Positions 14,749 to 25,318 of a stretch of 36,647 bases of DNA are shown piece after piece (positions within the stretch are counted from its first letter, which is position 1; each line of letters opens with the position of its first letter). The DNA lies in IMG/VR virus record IMGVR_UViG_3300032223_000248, positions 1 to 36,647 of that record; one strand, written 5' to 3'. The position numbers and the translations under genes are program-made. Below the pieces are notes generated by a model. It was not told the origin of the DNA. It ran no database searches and saw only the letters and a program-made list of their open reading frames with translations. This DNA is from a virus.

Positions 14749-17322
14749 ATGTCATCTAGTTCATCACTACTAAAGTCTGAATTACACACGTCAGTTGCTA
14801 AAGCGTTGTATAACGAGATACAATCTAACGCATCACATTATTACTATTTCTTGGGTAAGACTTTAGAGTGGCCGATTGAAACAAATCCACCATTTCCGAT
14901 TGATTCATTTAATTATGAGTTGCAAACAAGAAATGAAATTATTACGATGAAAGAATTAAACCCAACTGATGTTGCGTTTATTGTTACTCGTGTTGATTGG
15001 AAATCTGGAACAATTTATGATCAATACGACGATCACTTATGTGACGAATTAGATGGAATTGATTTGTTTGCTGGTGGTTACGGATATTCAGACGTACCAA
15101 CTGTAACTATTACTGGTGGTGGTGGCGAAGGTGCCACTGCTCAGGCTATTGTAGTTAATGGTGTTGTTCTTGAAATTAATATGTTAACAGCTGGACGTGG
15201 ATATGTTTCTATGCCAACTGTAACTATTACTGGTGGTGGTGGTACTGGATGTGAAGCACGTGGTATTTTATCACAAGCAACTTCTGGAGTTAATCAAGTA
15301 GAACAAGCAAACATGACTGTTCTTACTGACGATTATAACGTATATAAATGTCTTGATAATAATAAAGGTGCTCGTTCAACATATAAACCTATCGGTACAA
15401 CAGTTGATCCAGTAATTATGCCTGATGGATATATGTGGAAATACTTGTATAGTATTCCTATTGCTCTTCGCAACAAGTTCTTAACAGACACATATATGCC
15501 AATTATTACTGCTTTGAGAGAACAGTTCTACTCAAATGGTAATATTCAAACAATTAACATTAAGAGTTCTGGTAAGAATTATAACTTCGCATCTATTACT
15601 GTTGCTGGTGATGGATATTTAGAAGCTGACCCACTATTCATTACAGGAACAACTATTTCAAATCCTGGATCTGGATACACTTCTGGTGCGAATGTTACAT
15701 TTGATGCGCCATTTTCTTCTAATGCTTGGCAGGCTGGAAATGGTGCGTTATTGGGGCAGGTCGTAAATTATAATAATAACTTATATAGAGTAACTCTTCC
15801 TGGAGCTTTTGATACACCTGCTCCTACTCACACAGCTGGAACTGTATCCAGTGGTACTGCTGCTCTTGAATATATCGGAACAACGGTAACTGGTACTGTA
15901 AATATTACATCTGGTGTCGTTACTTCCATTTCACTCAAAGGTGCTTTGCGTGATGTCATCGTTGGTGTTAATGGCTCTGGTTATACTTCTGCTCCGCAGA
16001 TTACAGTTTCTGGTGGTGGTGGAACAGGTGCTACTGCCATAGCAGTAATGCAAGGAACTGGTGTTTCTCAAATTAATGTTACTGCTCAAGGTAATAATTA
16101 TACTTCTACTCCAACAATTATCGTTGGTACACAGTGGACAGCTTCTACTGCATATACAGTTGGACGACAAATTTCTGCTGGTGGTAAATTATATACTGTT
16201 ACCACTGCTGGCACTACAAGTACTTCTGCTCCAACTCATACTTCTGGTGTAGCAACAAACGGAACTGTTGGTTTAACATATGCTGGTACTGCTGCTTCGG
16301 CAACGGCAGAATTACGTTATGGTGCTGGATATTCTTCATTACCAAAAATGTTAATCTCTCCAGTTTCTGGTGGATCTGGTGCAACTGGTTATTGTTCAGG
16401 TGTTAAATCTGAAGCATTATTAATTCCTATCGTTGAGAATGGACAATTGACTGGTGTTCAAATTAATAATGGTGGTGTTGGTTATACATATGCCAACTTA
16501 AACGTGGTTGGTGACGGAACAGGTGCTCAAGTTACAGCAGACCTTTCTCCTGGCGATGTTTCTACACTTCAAGCTAACACTGAATTGTTAACTGCCGATG
16601 GACGTATTATGTCCACTAAAGTTTTAAGTGGTGGTTTTGGTTATGCCTCTGCTACAGTTGTTTTTGATGGTGATGGTTCAGGTGCTTCTGCAACTGCCAC
16701 AGTAGAAAATGGTGCAGTTACAAAAATTAATATGGTAAACTACGGTACAGGTTATCGTTGGGCAACTGCCACTATTGTTGGTAATGGATTCGGTGCTAAT
16801 GCCCGTGTAATCATTACTCCATTCGGTGGTCATGGTAAGAACTCGATTAATGGATTATATGCTAATAGTTTGATGTTCTATACAAACATCTCTAAAGATA
16901 CAAACCAAGGATTTAACGTAAACAATGACTTCCGTCAAATTGGGTTAATAAAAAATCCAAGACAGTATGGAAATACATATGGCTTAAATAGCGCATTGGC
17001 TTCTGCTTGCTGGGTTATTACTGGAAGTATTAACGTAAACCAGTTTGAGAAAGATATGGTTATCTACCTCGCCCCAAGAAATACAAAATTTAGAATTGTG
17101 AGTTTGACACCAACATCAGCATTAATACAATCATTAGATAATGATATTCCAACTAGTGGTGCGATTTTCTCAAATTCTAACTCAAATACTTTTGGTGTAA
17201 CTGGTGTAACTCCTCCAACAGTAGATAAATATTCTGGTGATTTGATGTTTATTGATAATAAGCAAGCGTTTACTCCAACAGCTGACCAGACTGTTACCCT
17301 TAGAACTGTTATCAAATTCTAA
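14749..17322 (+). CDS. 8: Enlarged baseplate wedge gp8-like protein
   Basis: An 857-residue protein, against 334 in T4 gp8. The gp8 scaffold is visible at the ends: LLKSELHTSVAKALYNEIQ, YYYFLGKTLEWP and DWKSGTIYDQYDD at the start, then VYKCLDNNKGA and YMWKYLYSIPIALRNKFLT. Into this are inserted several glycine-rich beta modules (GYGYSDVPTVTITGGGG, GRGYVSMPTVTITGGGG and later copies). Two modules at about residues 325-380 and 461-517 have the pattern W...Y..G......YxV...G....APTHT.G and resemble chitin-binding-type modules. gp8 links wedges to the outer baseplate, so these inserts are probably surface exposed. The preceding gap holds a weak ribosome site (TTTAGG). Confidence 0.78.
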   Translation: MSSSSSLLKSELHTSVAKALYNEIQSNASHYYYFLGKTLEWPIETNPPFPIDSFNYELQTRNEIITMKELNPTDVAFIVTRVDWKSGTIYDQYDDHLCDELDGIDLFAGGYGYSDVPTVTITGGGGEGATAQAIVVNGVVLEINMLTAGRGYVSMPTVTITGGGGTGCEARGILSQATSGVNQVEQANMTVLTDDYNVYKCLDNNKGARSTYKPIGTTVDPVIMPDGYMWKYLYSIPIALRNKFLTDTYMPIITALREQFYSNGNIQTINIKSSGKNYNFASITVAGDGYLEADPLFITGTTISNPGSGYTSGANVTFDAPFSSNAWQAGNGALLGQVVNYNNNLYRVTLPGAFDTPAPTHTAGTVSSGTAALEYIGTTVTGTVNITSGVVTSISLKGALRDVIVGVNGSGYTSAPQITVSGGGGTGATAIAVMQGTGVSQINVTAQGNNYTSTPTIIVGTQWTASTAYTVGRQISAGGKLYTVTTAGTTSTSAPTHTSGVATNGTVGLTYAGTAASATAELRYGAGYSSLPKMLISPVSGGSGATGYCSGVKSEALLIPIVENGQLTGVQINNGGVGYTYANLNVVGDGTGAQVTADLSPGDVSTLQANTELLTADGRIMSTKVLSGGFGYASATVVFDGDGSGASATATVENGAVTKINMVNYGTGYRWATATIVGNGFGANARVIITPFGGHGKNSINGLYANSLMFYTNISKDTNQGFNVNNDFRQIGLIKNPRQYGNTYGLNSALASACWVITGSINVNQFEKDMVIYLAPRNTKFRIVSLTPTSALIQSLDNDIPTSGAIFSNSNSNTFGVTGVTPPTVDKYSGDLMFIDNKQAFTPTADQTVTLRTVIKF

Positions 17323-17328
17323 TAAATA
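17322..17328 (+). promoter_or_regulatory. Candidate late promoter for the giant DUF4815-type gene
   Basis: ATAAATA overlaps the gp8 stop codon and lies 28 bases before the next start. That is the correct spacing for a T4-type late start point followed by a short leader. Confidence 0.45.
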
Positions 17329-17355
17329 AGAAATTAACTAAGAAGATAGAGCAAA

Positions 17356-20300
17356 ATGATAGATTTCAATACCGAACCGTATAATGACGATTTTAACGAA
17401 GATAAAAGATTTTATAAAATTCTTTATCGTCCATCGTTTGCTGTTCAGGCTCGCGAACTCACACAAATGCAGAGTATTCTGCAGAACCAAATTAAGCGTT
17501 TTGGTGATGGTGTTTTTAAACAAGGCGCAATGGTTATTCCTGGACAAGCGTCTATTCAGACTGTTTCTCAGCCAGGAAAGGGTGTTAACTACGTAAAATT
17601 AGCACCATTATATAATGGTGTTGCTGTAGAAACATTCTTAAAATCTTTACAGGGACAATCCATTGTTGGTCAACAAACTGGTTTAACTGCCCAAGTAATT
17701 TTAACACAGAGCCAGCAAAACCAAGACCCAACTACAATTTATGTAAACTATACTAACTCTGGAACTTCAAATACTGAGAAACATTTCCAAGATGGCGAAG
17801 TTATTACAACTTCAGATGGTTTATATTCATTCCAAGCAATCGGAACATATATCGAAGGTGCTGATCCAACAGCTACTGGTCTTGGTTCTGTTGCTTCTAT
17901 CGCAATGGGTGTCTATTACTACAATGGATATTTCTGCCTATGCGAACCACAAACAATCGTGCTGGACAAATATTCAAATACACCAACATATAAAATCGGT
18001 TTAATTTTTAAAGAAAGTATTGTTACTCCAGAAGAAGATGCTTCTTTATTGGATAATGCTCAGAACTCTTATAACTACGCAGCTCCAGGTGCGCATCGTT
18101 ATTACATCGAACTTCAATTAGTTAAGTATGCTCTAGATGCTGAAACAGACAAATCATTCGTTGAATTGATTCGTGTGACTAATGGTAGAATTTTCACTAT
18201 TACAAACACAACTGAATATTCTGGTGTTGGTGCTGAATTGGCAAGACGTACTTATGATACTAACGGTAACTATACTGTTACTGACTTTTTAATTGATGTT
18301 CGCGAAAATCGTAATAACAATCGTGGCCAGTGGTCTGCGAATACTTCTTATTTAATTGACGACGTAGTTACTAATGGTAACTATACATATGTCGCTCAAA
18401 ATAGCGGAACATCCGTAACAACCCCACCTACTCATACAAATAGTACTGCGTTTGACGGTCCAAGCAACACTGGTATTAAATGGTTATACACTGAAACACC
18501 AAACTATAATCGTGGTATTGATTTGAATGGTGACGCTAATAGTTTGTCTGTTGGTCTTGAAGCTGGTAAAGCATATGTTCAAGGTTACGAAATTACTAAA
18601 GTTAATACAACTTATTTGACTGTTCCAAAACCAAGAACTTCTGTTCAACTATCAAGTTCTGTTATTCCTGGACCAGACGATGTTGGTAACTATGTTTATG
18701 TTAAAAATCTTTCTGGCTTACCACCTGTTGATACATATGGCACTATAGCATTGTATGATACATTAACTACTGCTCTTGGTTCTCCTCCAACTGGCGGAAC
18801 TCAAGTTGGTACTGCTCGCGTTCGTTACATAGAATATAGTAGCGGAAATAGCCCATATGATCAAACGACTGTATACAAAATGGGTTTGTTTGATGTTAAA
18901 TTAAATCCAGGTAAAACATTTTATAGAAATGTTAAACAATTTACATATACTGGCACAGCATTTTCTGCTGATATTTCTCCAATAGTATTAAAGTTAACTG
19001 GTTCAATTTCTGTTTCTGGCACTGCTGTAACTGGTGTTGGTACTTCTTTCCAGACAGATTTACAAGTTGGTGATGTTATTATCATCAATCCAGGTGCGAC
19101 GACTCAACAATATGGTAAAATTTCTGCGATCGCTAGCCAAACAGCATTGACATTGGCTGCAGCTGGAACTACTGTAACTGGTGTTGCTTATGCAGAAGCA
19201 GTTACTCAATTAGCAGAGCCTGATACAAATACATTAGTATTTAAGTTACCATACTATGGTATCAAATCCGTTCGTAGCTCAACTGGTTTAAGTACAGTTA
19301 ATTACACTTGCTACGGAAAATATACATCAACAGCTGCTTCTGGTGTTGTTACATTCACAACCTCTTCAGGAACATTCGCTTCCTATGCTGGAGTAGGCAA
19401 CTATGTGTTTATGGATAACACAACTGGTTTAGCTATTACTCCAACTATTGGACAAGTTTCGATCTCTGGTACTAACTTAACTGTTTCTGGTGTAACTACT
19501 GGACATACTTACAGTATGGTTGGTGCAGTTATCCGTAATGGTGTTGGTAACGAAAAATCTAAAACATTAAACACTACAACTGTTGTGTTTAATAAACAGG
19601 CTGATGCTCAAGCTCCAAATATCACTTTACCTAATGCTGATATTTACAGAATTATTAGTATTAAACAAGCTGATGGAGTAGCTTGGGGTGCTACCCCAAC
19701 AAGTTCTCAGTGGGGAACTAATATAATTGATGCTTATCAAGTTAATAATGGACAAACTAATGAATATTATGGTTTAGGTTCATTAGTTTTAAAACCATCT
19801 TACAATGCTCCTACTGCTCCGATTCAAGTAACATATCAATACTTTACTCACGGACAAGGTGACTTCTTCACTGTAAATTCATATAGCAGTATCGGATATA
19901 CAGACATTCCACCAAACTTAAGAGATTCTATCGACTTCCGTCCACGTGTTGCGGATTATGTTGCTGGAACTTCTCCTACTTTCGTTGGTAATGGTGCTTC
20001 TTTTACTCCAGCACCAAAACGTGGTATTGATTTAACTGCTGATTATAGCTACTATTTACCAAGAACAGACAAGATTGCTTTAGATGTTAATGGTAATTTC
20101 TTTAACATTCAAGGTGTTGCTTCGTTAACACCGAATGCTCCAACAGATCCAGCTAATGGTATGGTTCTTTATACTGTTTCTATGGAACCATATGTTTATA
20201 ACATTGGCTCTGGAAGTATAAACACAACTAAGGTTGAAAACCAACGCTACACAATGTTGGATATTGGTAAGTTAGAGAAGCGTATTTCTAATCTAGAATA

Positions 20301-23300
20301 TTACACAACTCTATCACTACTTGAGCAATCTACTCAATCTCTACAAACTACTGACAGTAGCGGTTTAAATCGCTTTAAGAATGGCTTTATCGTTGATAAT
20401 TTCAGTGGTAATAACATCGGCGATACACATAATGTTGATTATTTCTGTTCTATTGATATGGCCAACAATCAGTTGCGCCCATTCTATACTGTAGATAATA
20501 TCAAACTTATAGAATTGAATTCAAACAATTCGCAACGTGCTTCTTCTAATTACCAGATTACTGGTGATATTATTACTCTACCGTATACAACTACTGAGAT
20601 AATTAAACAACAATTTGCTTCTCAGTTAGAAAATGTAAACCCATTTGCGATCTTCACATTCTTGGGTACTGTTAACCTAAACCCACCAACTGATGACTGG
20701 TTTGAAGTTTATCAACTTCCAGATATCGTACAATCAGTTATGGGTAACTATAACACTATCAAAACTATTTCTGAAAAGAATGGTATTTTAGGAACTGTTT
20801 GGAACGCATGGCAAACACAGTGGACAGGTGTTCCTGTTTCAACAGGACAAGTTCAATATATTGCTGACAAACGTGGTGTTGGTATGGCCGACTCACGTGG
20901 CTGGGGAACTATTTCTAATATCTCTGAAGCGCAGTTATCTGCGATGGTTGGTCCAGGTGCTCCAGGTGCTCTAGGTGGTTGGGCTCACCGTATTGTTAAT
21001 GCAGAAACTACTGCTACACCAATCGGCCAAACTAGAACTGGTACTCAAACTACTATTGAACTGCAAACAGATTATCAGACTGTTGGCGATAACATCGTTT
21101 CAACTGCTGTTATTCCTTATATTCGTTCACGAAATGTTTTAGTTCAAGTACATGGTTTAAAACCAGTAACTGAATTCTATCCATTCTTTGATGGTGTTTT
21201 AGTTGGTAACTATGTAACACCTTCTACTAAGATGGTATATACTATTACTTCAGGAACATTTGATGCTAAGTCTAACGTAGGTGCTTCTGCTGGTGAACTT
21301 GCTCGTCAAATGGCTGGCGATTCTCAAGTTTGTTTGAATTTGGGTGATGTTATTACTGGTGCTCAATCTGGTGCAACTGCTGTTGTAATTAACACTTATA
21401 TTGATTATGCATTAAATAATGCGTTAGTTATGGAATTAGCTAACGTAAAAGGAACATTTATCACCAACGAAGTTATCACTGGTTCTGTGAGCAGTGCTGT
21501 TGGTCATGTTACTTCTGTAACTAAACCAACTGATAAAACTTTAACTACAAACAAACTAGGCCAATTAAACTTCTTGTTTAATGTTCCTAATGATGATACT
21601 ATGAAGTTTAGAACTGGATCTAGAGAGTTTAAACTTCTAGACGTTAACACTTCTACTGGAAAATATACATCAAGAGCTGCCACAACATACGTAGCGGATG
21701 GTACTTTAGAAACTAAACAGAAAACAATTAACGCAGTTCAAAATGCGCAAATCGTTGACGAGCAAGTTACTGCTAATCAAACAATCTACTCAACAGCAAC
21801 TAAAATTGTTTCTGATACTGGTTGGTTTGACCCACTGGCTGAGTCTTTCTACATCTCGTCTCCAGGTGGTGCGTTCTTAACTTCTATTGATATTTACTTT
21901 GCTTCTAAAGATGCAAATATTCCAGTAACATTATCTTTACGTAACATGGTAAACGGAACTCCAGGTTCTTTAACATTGCCATTTAGTAAAGTTACATTGA
22001 ATCCTGATCAAGTACACTTGTCAACTAACGATGTAGTTTTACCTGATGGAAGCAGCTGGCCATCGTTTGATACACCAACTAGATTTACGTTTGAGTCGCC
22101 TGTTTATGTAGAAGATGCTACAGAATACTGTTTCGTTCTTCAATCTGATTCGAATGGATATAATGTTTGGGTATCTAATATGGGCGATACTGTTCCAGGA
22201 ACCGACACTGTTATTACTGAACAACCATACGCTGGTGTAATGTTCTTATCTCAAAATGCATCTACTTGGACACCTGATCAAAATCGCGACATTAAGTTTA
22301 CGATTAATCGTGCCGTGTTTAACACTAATGTTATTGGTAACGTAATGTTTACTAATGATCAAATCCCAATGATGTCTTTAGAATCTAATCCTTTCCAAAC
22401 TAACATCGGAACAAATACTGTTCGTGTTTGGCATTATGCTCACGGTATGCCATCAGGTTCTATGGTAAATATTGATGGACTAAATGCAGAAGTTGCTGGC
22501 ACTGGAACTATCACAACAACAACTAGCTTAACTTCCTTAACTGGAAATGGAACATTGTTCACTAGTGAGTTGTCTGTTGGAACTTGTGTTTACACATCTG
22601 ACAATGTGTTTGTTGGACAAATCGCTTCTATCACTAGCAATATTCTTGCTGTGTTGACTGCGAATGCAACTGTAGCAACTACAACAGGTTCTTACAATTT
22701 CATTAAACCAATTAACGGAATTCCTGCATCGCAGATTATCGGAACTCATGCGATTTACAATGTTCAGAAAGATTCATACACTTTCACTACAACATCTAAT
22801 GCTACTATTGCTGGATATGCTGGCGGTGATGGATATCGTGCTTCTAAAAACATTCAGTATGATATCATTAATCCATCTATTCAGATGCAAGCGTTTCCGA
22901 AAACAACAAGTACGTTCTCGATTAAAACGACTAGCGGACAATCTATTAGTGGTTCTGAGACCCCATATGTAAACGATTCTGATTATTCACCATGTTTGAT
23001 TAAGAATAACAATTCTTTCAATGCACCTAAGATGATTGCTTCTCGTATTAATGAGATTACATATTTGTCTGGTTCCAAATCATTGACATTCTCTGCTAAA
23101 CTAACTACAGACAACGATGCGGTTTCTCCAGTTATTGATACTACTCGTGCTAGTATGATTGCTATTTCTAATACAATCAACCAGCCAAGTCCAGCTACTA
23201 CAGACGTTGCTGCACTGGATATTATCTCTATGTTTACTGGTGCAACTGGTGCATTTAATTTCTCTGGTTCAACAATTACTTCTACGAACTATGCTGTTCG

Positions 23301-23889
23301 TGCTGCGTTGGCAACTATCCCAGTTGGTAGCTACATTACTATTACTGGTGCTACAACTACAAGCAATAACCAAACTGTATTGGTAACTGGTTATACTGAT
23401 AGTAATCCAGGAATCTTCACTTCAGGTTCAACTGGAACTGGAACATTGACTCTAAGTGGAACATTTACTAGTGAAGCTGCAGTTACTGCTACGAATATTT
23501 CATACAAACAGCTATTCATTGATGAAATTGCTCCAAAAGGTAGTTCTACTTTAAGTAAGTATGTAACAACTCCAATTAAATTGGCAGCGACATCTACATA
23601 TACTAAAGTCATGTTTGGTGCTAATATTCCTACACAGGCTAACGTCTTAGTTTACTACAAGACATGTTTAGGTGATAGTAGTTTATTGAATAATACGCCA
23701 TACACATTGATGAATCCAGATAGTATGTTACCACAAGTCCAACTTGGTGATCCATCTTTCACAGACGTAAGCTACACTATCCAAAACGGAACACCTTACG
23801 ACAGTATTGTTGTTAAGATTGTATTACAATCTACAAACAGTTCTGCAGTTCCATTGATTAAAGACTTTAGAGTGATTTCTTGTGCATAA
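17356..23889 (+). CDS. Giant DUF4815-type baseplate/fibre-base protein (gp10-position)
   Basis: A 2177-residue virion protein, the largest in the window. The N-terminus has the DUF4815 pattern: FNTEPYNDDFNEDKRFYKIL, RPSFAVQARELTQMQSILQN and FGDGVFKQGAMVIPG. Residues 324-383 hold a W...Y..DDVV...YTYVA..G....PPTHT module like those in gp8. Residues from about 549 and about 1713 are two copies of a GTxVTGxGTxFxxxLxVGDVI-type beta module. Near residue 969, LEKRISNLEYYTTLSLLEQS is a coiled-coil-like linker. The C-terminal third is beta-rich and adhesin-like. In marine T4-like phages such proteins occupy the gp9/gp10 position, where they anchor fibres to the baseplate. A late promoter motif lies before it. 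Confidence 0.65.
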   Translation: MIDFNTEPYNDDFNEDKRFYKILYRPSFAVQARELTQMQSILQNQIKRFGDGVFKQGAMVIPGQASIQTVSQPGKGVNYVKLAPLYNGVAVETFLKSLQGQSIVGQQTGLTAQVILTQSQQNQDPTTIYVNYTNSGTSNTEKHFQDGEVITTSDGLYSFQAIGTYIEGADPTATGLGSVASIAMGVYYYNGYFCLCEPQTIVLDKYSNTPTYKIGLIFKESIVTPEEDASLLDNAQNSYNYAAPGAHRYYIELQLVKYALDAETDKSFVELIRVTNGRIFTITNTTEYSGVGAELARRTYDTNGNYTVTDFLIDVRENRNNNRGQWSANTSYLIDDVVTNGNYTYVAQNSGTSVTTPPTHTNSTAFDGPSNTGIKWLYTETPNYNRGIDLNGDANSLSVGLEAGKAYVQGYEITKVNTTYLTVPKPRTSVQLSSSVIPGPDDVGNYVYVKNLSGLPPVDTYGTIALYDTLTTALGSPPTGGTQVGTARVRYIEYSSGNSPYDQTTVYKMGLFDVKLNPGKTFYRNVKQFTYTGTAFSADISPIVLKLTGSISVSGTAVTGVGTSFQTDLQVGDVIIINPGATTQQYGKISAIASQTALTLAAAGTTVTGVAYAEAVTQLAEPDTNTLVFKLPYYGIKSVRSSTGLSTVNYTCYGKYTSTAASGVVTFTTSSGTFASYAGVGNYVFMDNTTGLAITPTIGQVSISGTNLTVSGVTTGHTYSMVGAVIRNGVGNEKSKTLNTTTVVFNKQADAQAPNITLPNADIYRIISIKQADGVAWGATPTSSQWGTNIIDAYQVNNGQTNEYYGLGSLVLKPSYNAPTAPIQVTYQYFTHGQGDFFTVNSYSSIGYTDIPPNLRDSIDFRPRVADYVAGTSPTFVGNGASFTPAPKRGIDLTADYSYYLPRTDKIALDVNGNFFNIQGVASLTPNAPTDPANGMVLYTVSMEPYVYNIGSGSINTTKVENQRYTMLDIGKLEKRISNLEYYTTLSLLEQSTQSLQTTDSSGLNRFKNGFIVDNFSGNNIGDTHNVDYFCSIDMANNQLRPFYTVDNIKLIELNSNNSQRASSNYQITGDIITLPYTTTEIIKQQFASQLENVNPFAIFTFLGTVNLNPPTDDWFEVYQLPDIVQSVMGNYNTIKTISEKNGILGTVWNAWQTQWTGVPVSTGQVQYIADKRGVGMADSRGWGTISNISEAQLSAMVGPGAPGALGGWAHRIVNAETTATPIGQTRTGTQTTIELQTDYQTVGDNIVSTAVIPYIRSRNVLVQVHGLKPVTEFYPFFDGVLVGNYVTPSTKMVYTITSGTFDAKSNVGASAGELARQMAGDSQVCLNLGDVITGAQSGATAVVINTYIDYALNNALVMELANVKGTFITNEVITGSVSSAVGHVTSVTKPTDKTLTTNKLGQLNFLFNVPNDDTMKFRTGSREFKLLDVNTSTGKYTSRAATTYVADGTLETKQKTINAVQNAQIVDEQVTANQTIYSTATKIVSDTGWFDPLAESFYISSPGGAFLTSIDIYFASKDANIPVTLSLRNMVNGTPGSLTLPFSKVTLNPDQVHLSTNDVVLPDGSSWPSFDTPTRFTFESPVYVEDATEYCFVLQSDSNGYNVWVSNMGDTVPGTDTVITEQPYAGVMFLSQNASTWTPDQNRDIKFTINRAVFNTNVIGNVMFTNDQIPMMSLESNPFQTNIGTNTVRVWHYAHGMPSGSMVNIDGLNAEVAGTGTITTTTSLTSLTGNGTLFTSELSVGTCVYTSDNVFVGQIASITSNILAVLTANATVATTTGSYNFIKPINGIPASQIIGTHAIYNVQKDSYTFTTTSNATIAGYAGGDGYRASKNIQYDIINPSIQMQAFPKTTSTFSIKTTSGQSISGSETPYVNDSDYSPCLIKNNNSFNAPKMIASRINEITYLSGSKSLTFSAKLTTDNDAVSPVIDTTRASMIAISNTINQPSPATTDVAALDIISMFTGATGAFNFSGSTITSTNYAVRAALATIPVGSYITITGATTTSNNQTVLVTGYTDSNPGIFTSGSTGTGTLTLSGTFTSEAAVTATNISYKQLFIDEIAPKGSSTLSKYVTTPIKLAATSTYTKVMFGANIPTQANVLVYYKTCLGDSSLLNNTPYTLMNPDSMLPQVQLGDPSFTDVSYTIQNGTPYDSIVVKIVLQSTNSSAVPLIKDFRVISCA

Positions 23890-24124
23890 CGTAAGATATT
23901 TGAAGGTTGAAGGGCATACAGGTCTTGTTAGAGATACCTCCACAGGAGCTATCCTAAATACTAACAGGACTGAGTATGAAAATTATTTAAAACAAAAAGA
24001 GGCAGTTGAGAATCGTCTACTTGAGTCTAAGCAGATTTCTCAACATACAGAAGACATAAATAATATAAAGACAGAGATTTCTGAGATTAAACAGATGCTT
24101 TTACTGTTAATAAAAGATCGCTGA
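23882..24124 (+). CDS. Small coiled-coil protein conserved in marine T4-like phages
   Basis: An 80-residue protein from a GTG start at 23882, overlapping the giant gene by eight bases. A TTG at 23900 is an alternative start. The N-terminus reads YLKVEGHTGLVRDTSTGAIL and is followed by NTNRTEYENY; the remainder is a coiled coil ending in IKQMLLLLIKDR. I recognise this 'VEGH.GLVRD..TGAI.NTNR' family from marine T4-like phages, where it accompanies fibre genes. Its function is unknown; it may be a fibre-assembly or connector protein. Confidence 0.65.
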   Translation: MHNVRYLKVEGHTGLVRDTSTGAILNTNRTEYENYLKQKEAVENRLLESKQISQHTEDINNIKTEISEIKQMLLLLIKDR

Positions 24125-24138
24125 ACTAAGGGAAAATA

Positions 24139-25317
24139 ATGGCGACACTCGTTTTAAGACAATCTAAGGGTTCTCCCCTTACAAACAATGAAGTTGATGC
24201 TAACTTCACCAATCTAAACGCAGATATTCAAACCAGAGTATTGATCACAGACTTTAATGCGAACAATATTCTTACATATCTAAAAACTGTTGACGGATCT
24301 GGTTCTGGTTTAGACGCTGATACTGTTGACGGATATAATGCCGTTGCTGCTATGCCAGCTGGACCTGACTATAGTTCGCTTGTAGCTCGCGATGCAGCAG
24401 GTAACTCAGTATTTAATAGTATCACTTCTACTGGAACAATTAATGGTGTTTCAGCTACCTTTAGTGGTGCTCTGAATGTTGGATCCATCTCAATTTCTGG
24501 TGGTTCTATTCCTGTTGCCGTTGGTGGTACTGGCGCAACTAATGCCTCAAATGCCCGAGCTAACCTTGGGTTAACTATCGGAACTAACGTCCAGGCATGG
24601 AATACCAAACTAGACGCTCTGACTACAGCAACATATGCAGCTGACACAATCCCTTATTTTACTGGTGCGACAACAACCAGCGCAACATCATTAACTGCTT
24701 ATGCCAGAACTTTGATTGCGGCAAGTTCAGATTCTGCTGCTCGTACTGTTCTTGGTGTTCGTGTTGGTACTGACGTACAACCATTTAGTGCTGAATTGTC
24801 AGCGGAAGCTAGTTTGGCAACTAACGGTATTACTGTTAGAAATGGATCAAACTCTAGAGTAACACGAGCAATCACTGGTGTTACTGGTGAAATTGAAGTA
24901 TCCAACGGCGATGGTGTTTCTGGCAACCCAGCGTTGTCAATTGGTTCCAATATCCCACGTCTAGCAAATAATAATACTTTTGCTGGTGGTTCAAATACCT
25001 TCTCGGGAACTGTTTACGCAGCTAGTTTCCAAGTTTCTTCTGATGCAAGATTAAAAGAGAACGTGGAAACGCTAAATAATGCTGTAGAGACTGTTTCGAA
25101 ACTCCGTGGTGTGTCATATACAAAGAATGGAGTTCCTGAAATTGGTGTAATCGCCCAAGAAATTGAAACAGTATTACCTAAAGTAGTTGGGGAAGACCCT
25201 AACGGATATAAAACTGTTGCATATGGCAACATTGTTGGTTTATTGATCGAAGCTATCAAAGAACAACAAGAAACTATTAAAGAATTAACTACTCGTTTAG
25301 AGAAATTGGAGAACTAA
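24139..25317 (+). CDS. Tail fibre with C-terminal S74 intramolecular chaperone
   Basis: A 392-residue fibre. The N-terminus (ATLVLRQSKGSPLTNNEVDA, then NFTNLNADI) is the common attachment segment of marine phage fibres. The middle has VDGYNAVAAMPAG, then repeated short beta units including GGTGATNASNARANLGLT. Residues from about 296 form a Peptidase_S74 domain: SDARLKENVETL holds the Ser-Lys cleavage site, GVIAQEIETVLPKVV follows, and IVGLLIEAIKEQQETIKEL forms the final helix. Such domains help the fibre trimerise, then cut themselves off before the SDARLK serine. AAGGGA precedes the start. The next gene begins one base after the stop, suggesting that the cysteine-rich protein is made with this fibre. 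Confidence 0.85.
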   Translation: MATLVLRQSKGSPLTNNEVDANFTNLNADIQTRVLITDFNANNILTYLKTVDGSGSGLDADTVDGYNAVAAMPAGPDYSSLVARDAAGNSVFNSITSTGTINGVSATFSGALNVGSISISGGSIPVAVGGTGATNASNARANLGLTIGTNVQAWNTKLDALTTATYAADTIPYFTGATTTSATSLTAYARTLIAASSDSAARTVLGVRVGTDVQPFSAELSAEASLATNGITVRNGSNSRVTRAITGVTGEIEVSNGDGVSGNPALSIGSNIPRLANNNTFAGGSNTFSGTVYAASFQVSSDARLKENVETLNNAVETVSKLRGVSYTKNGVPEIGVIAQEIETVLPKVVGEDPNGYKTVAYGNIVGLLIEAIKEQQETIKELTTRLEKLEN

Positions 25318-25318
25318 T

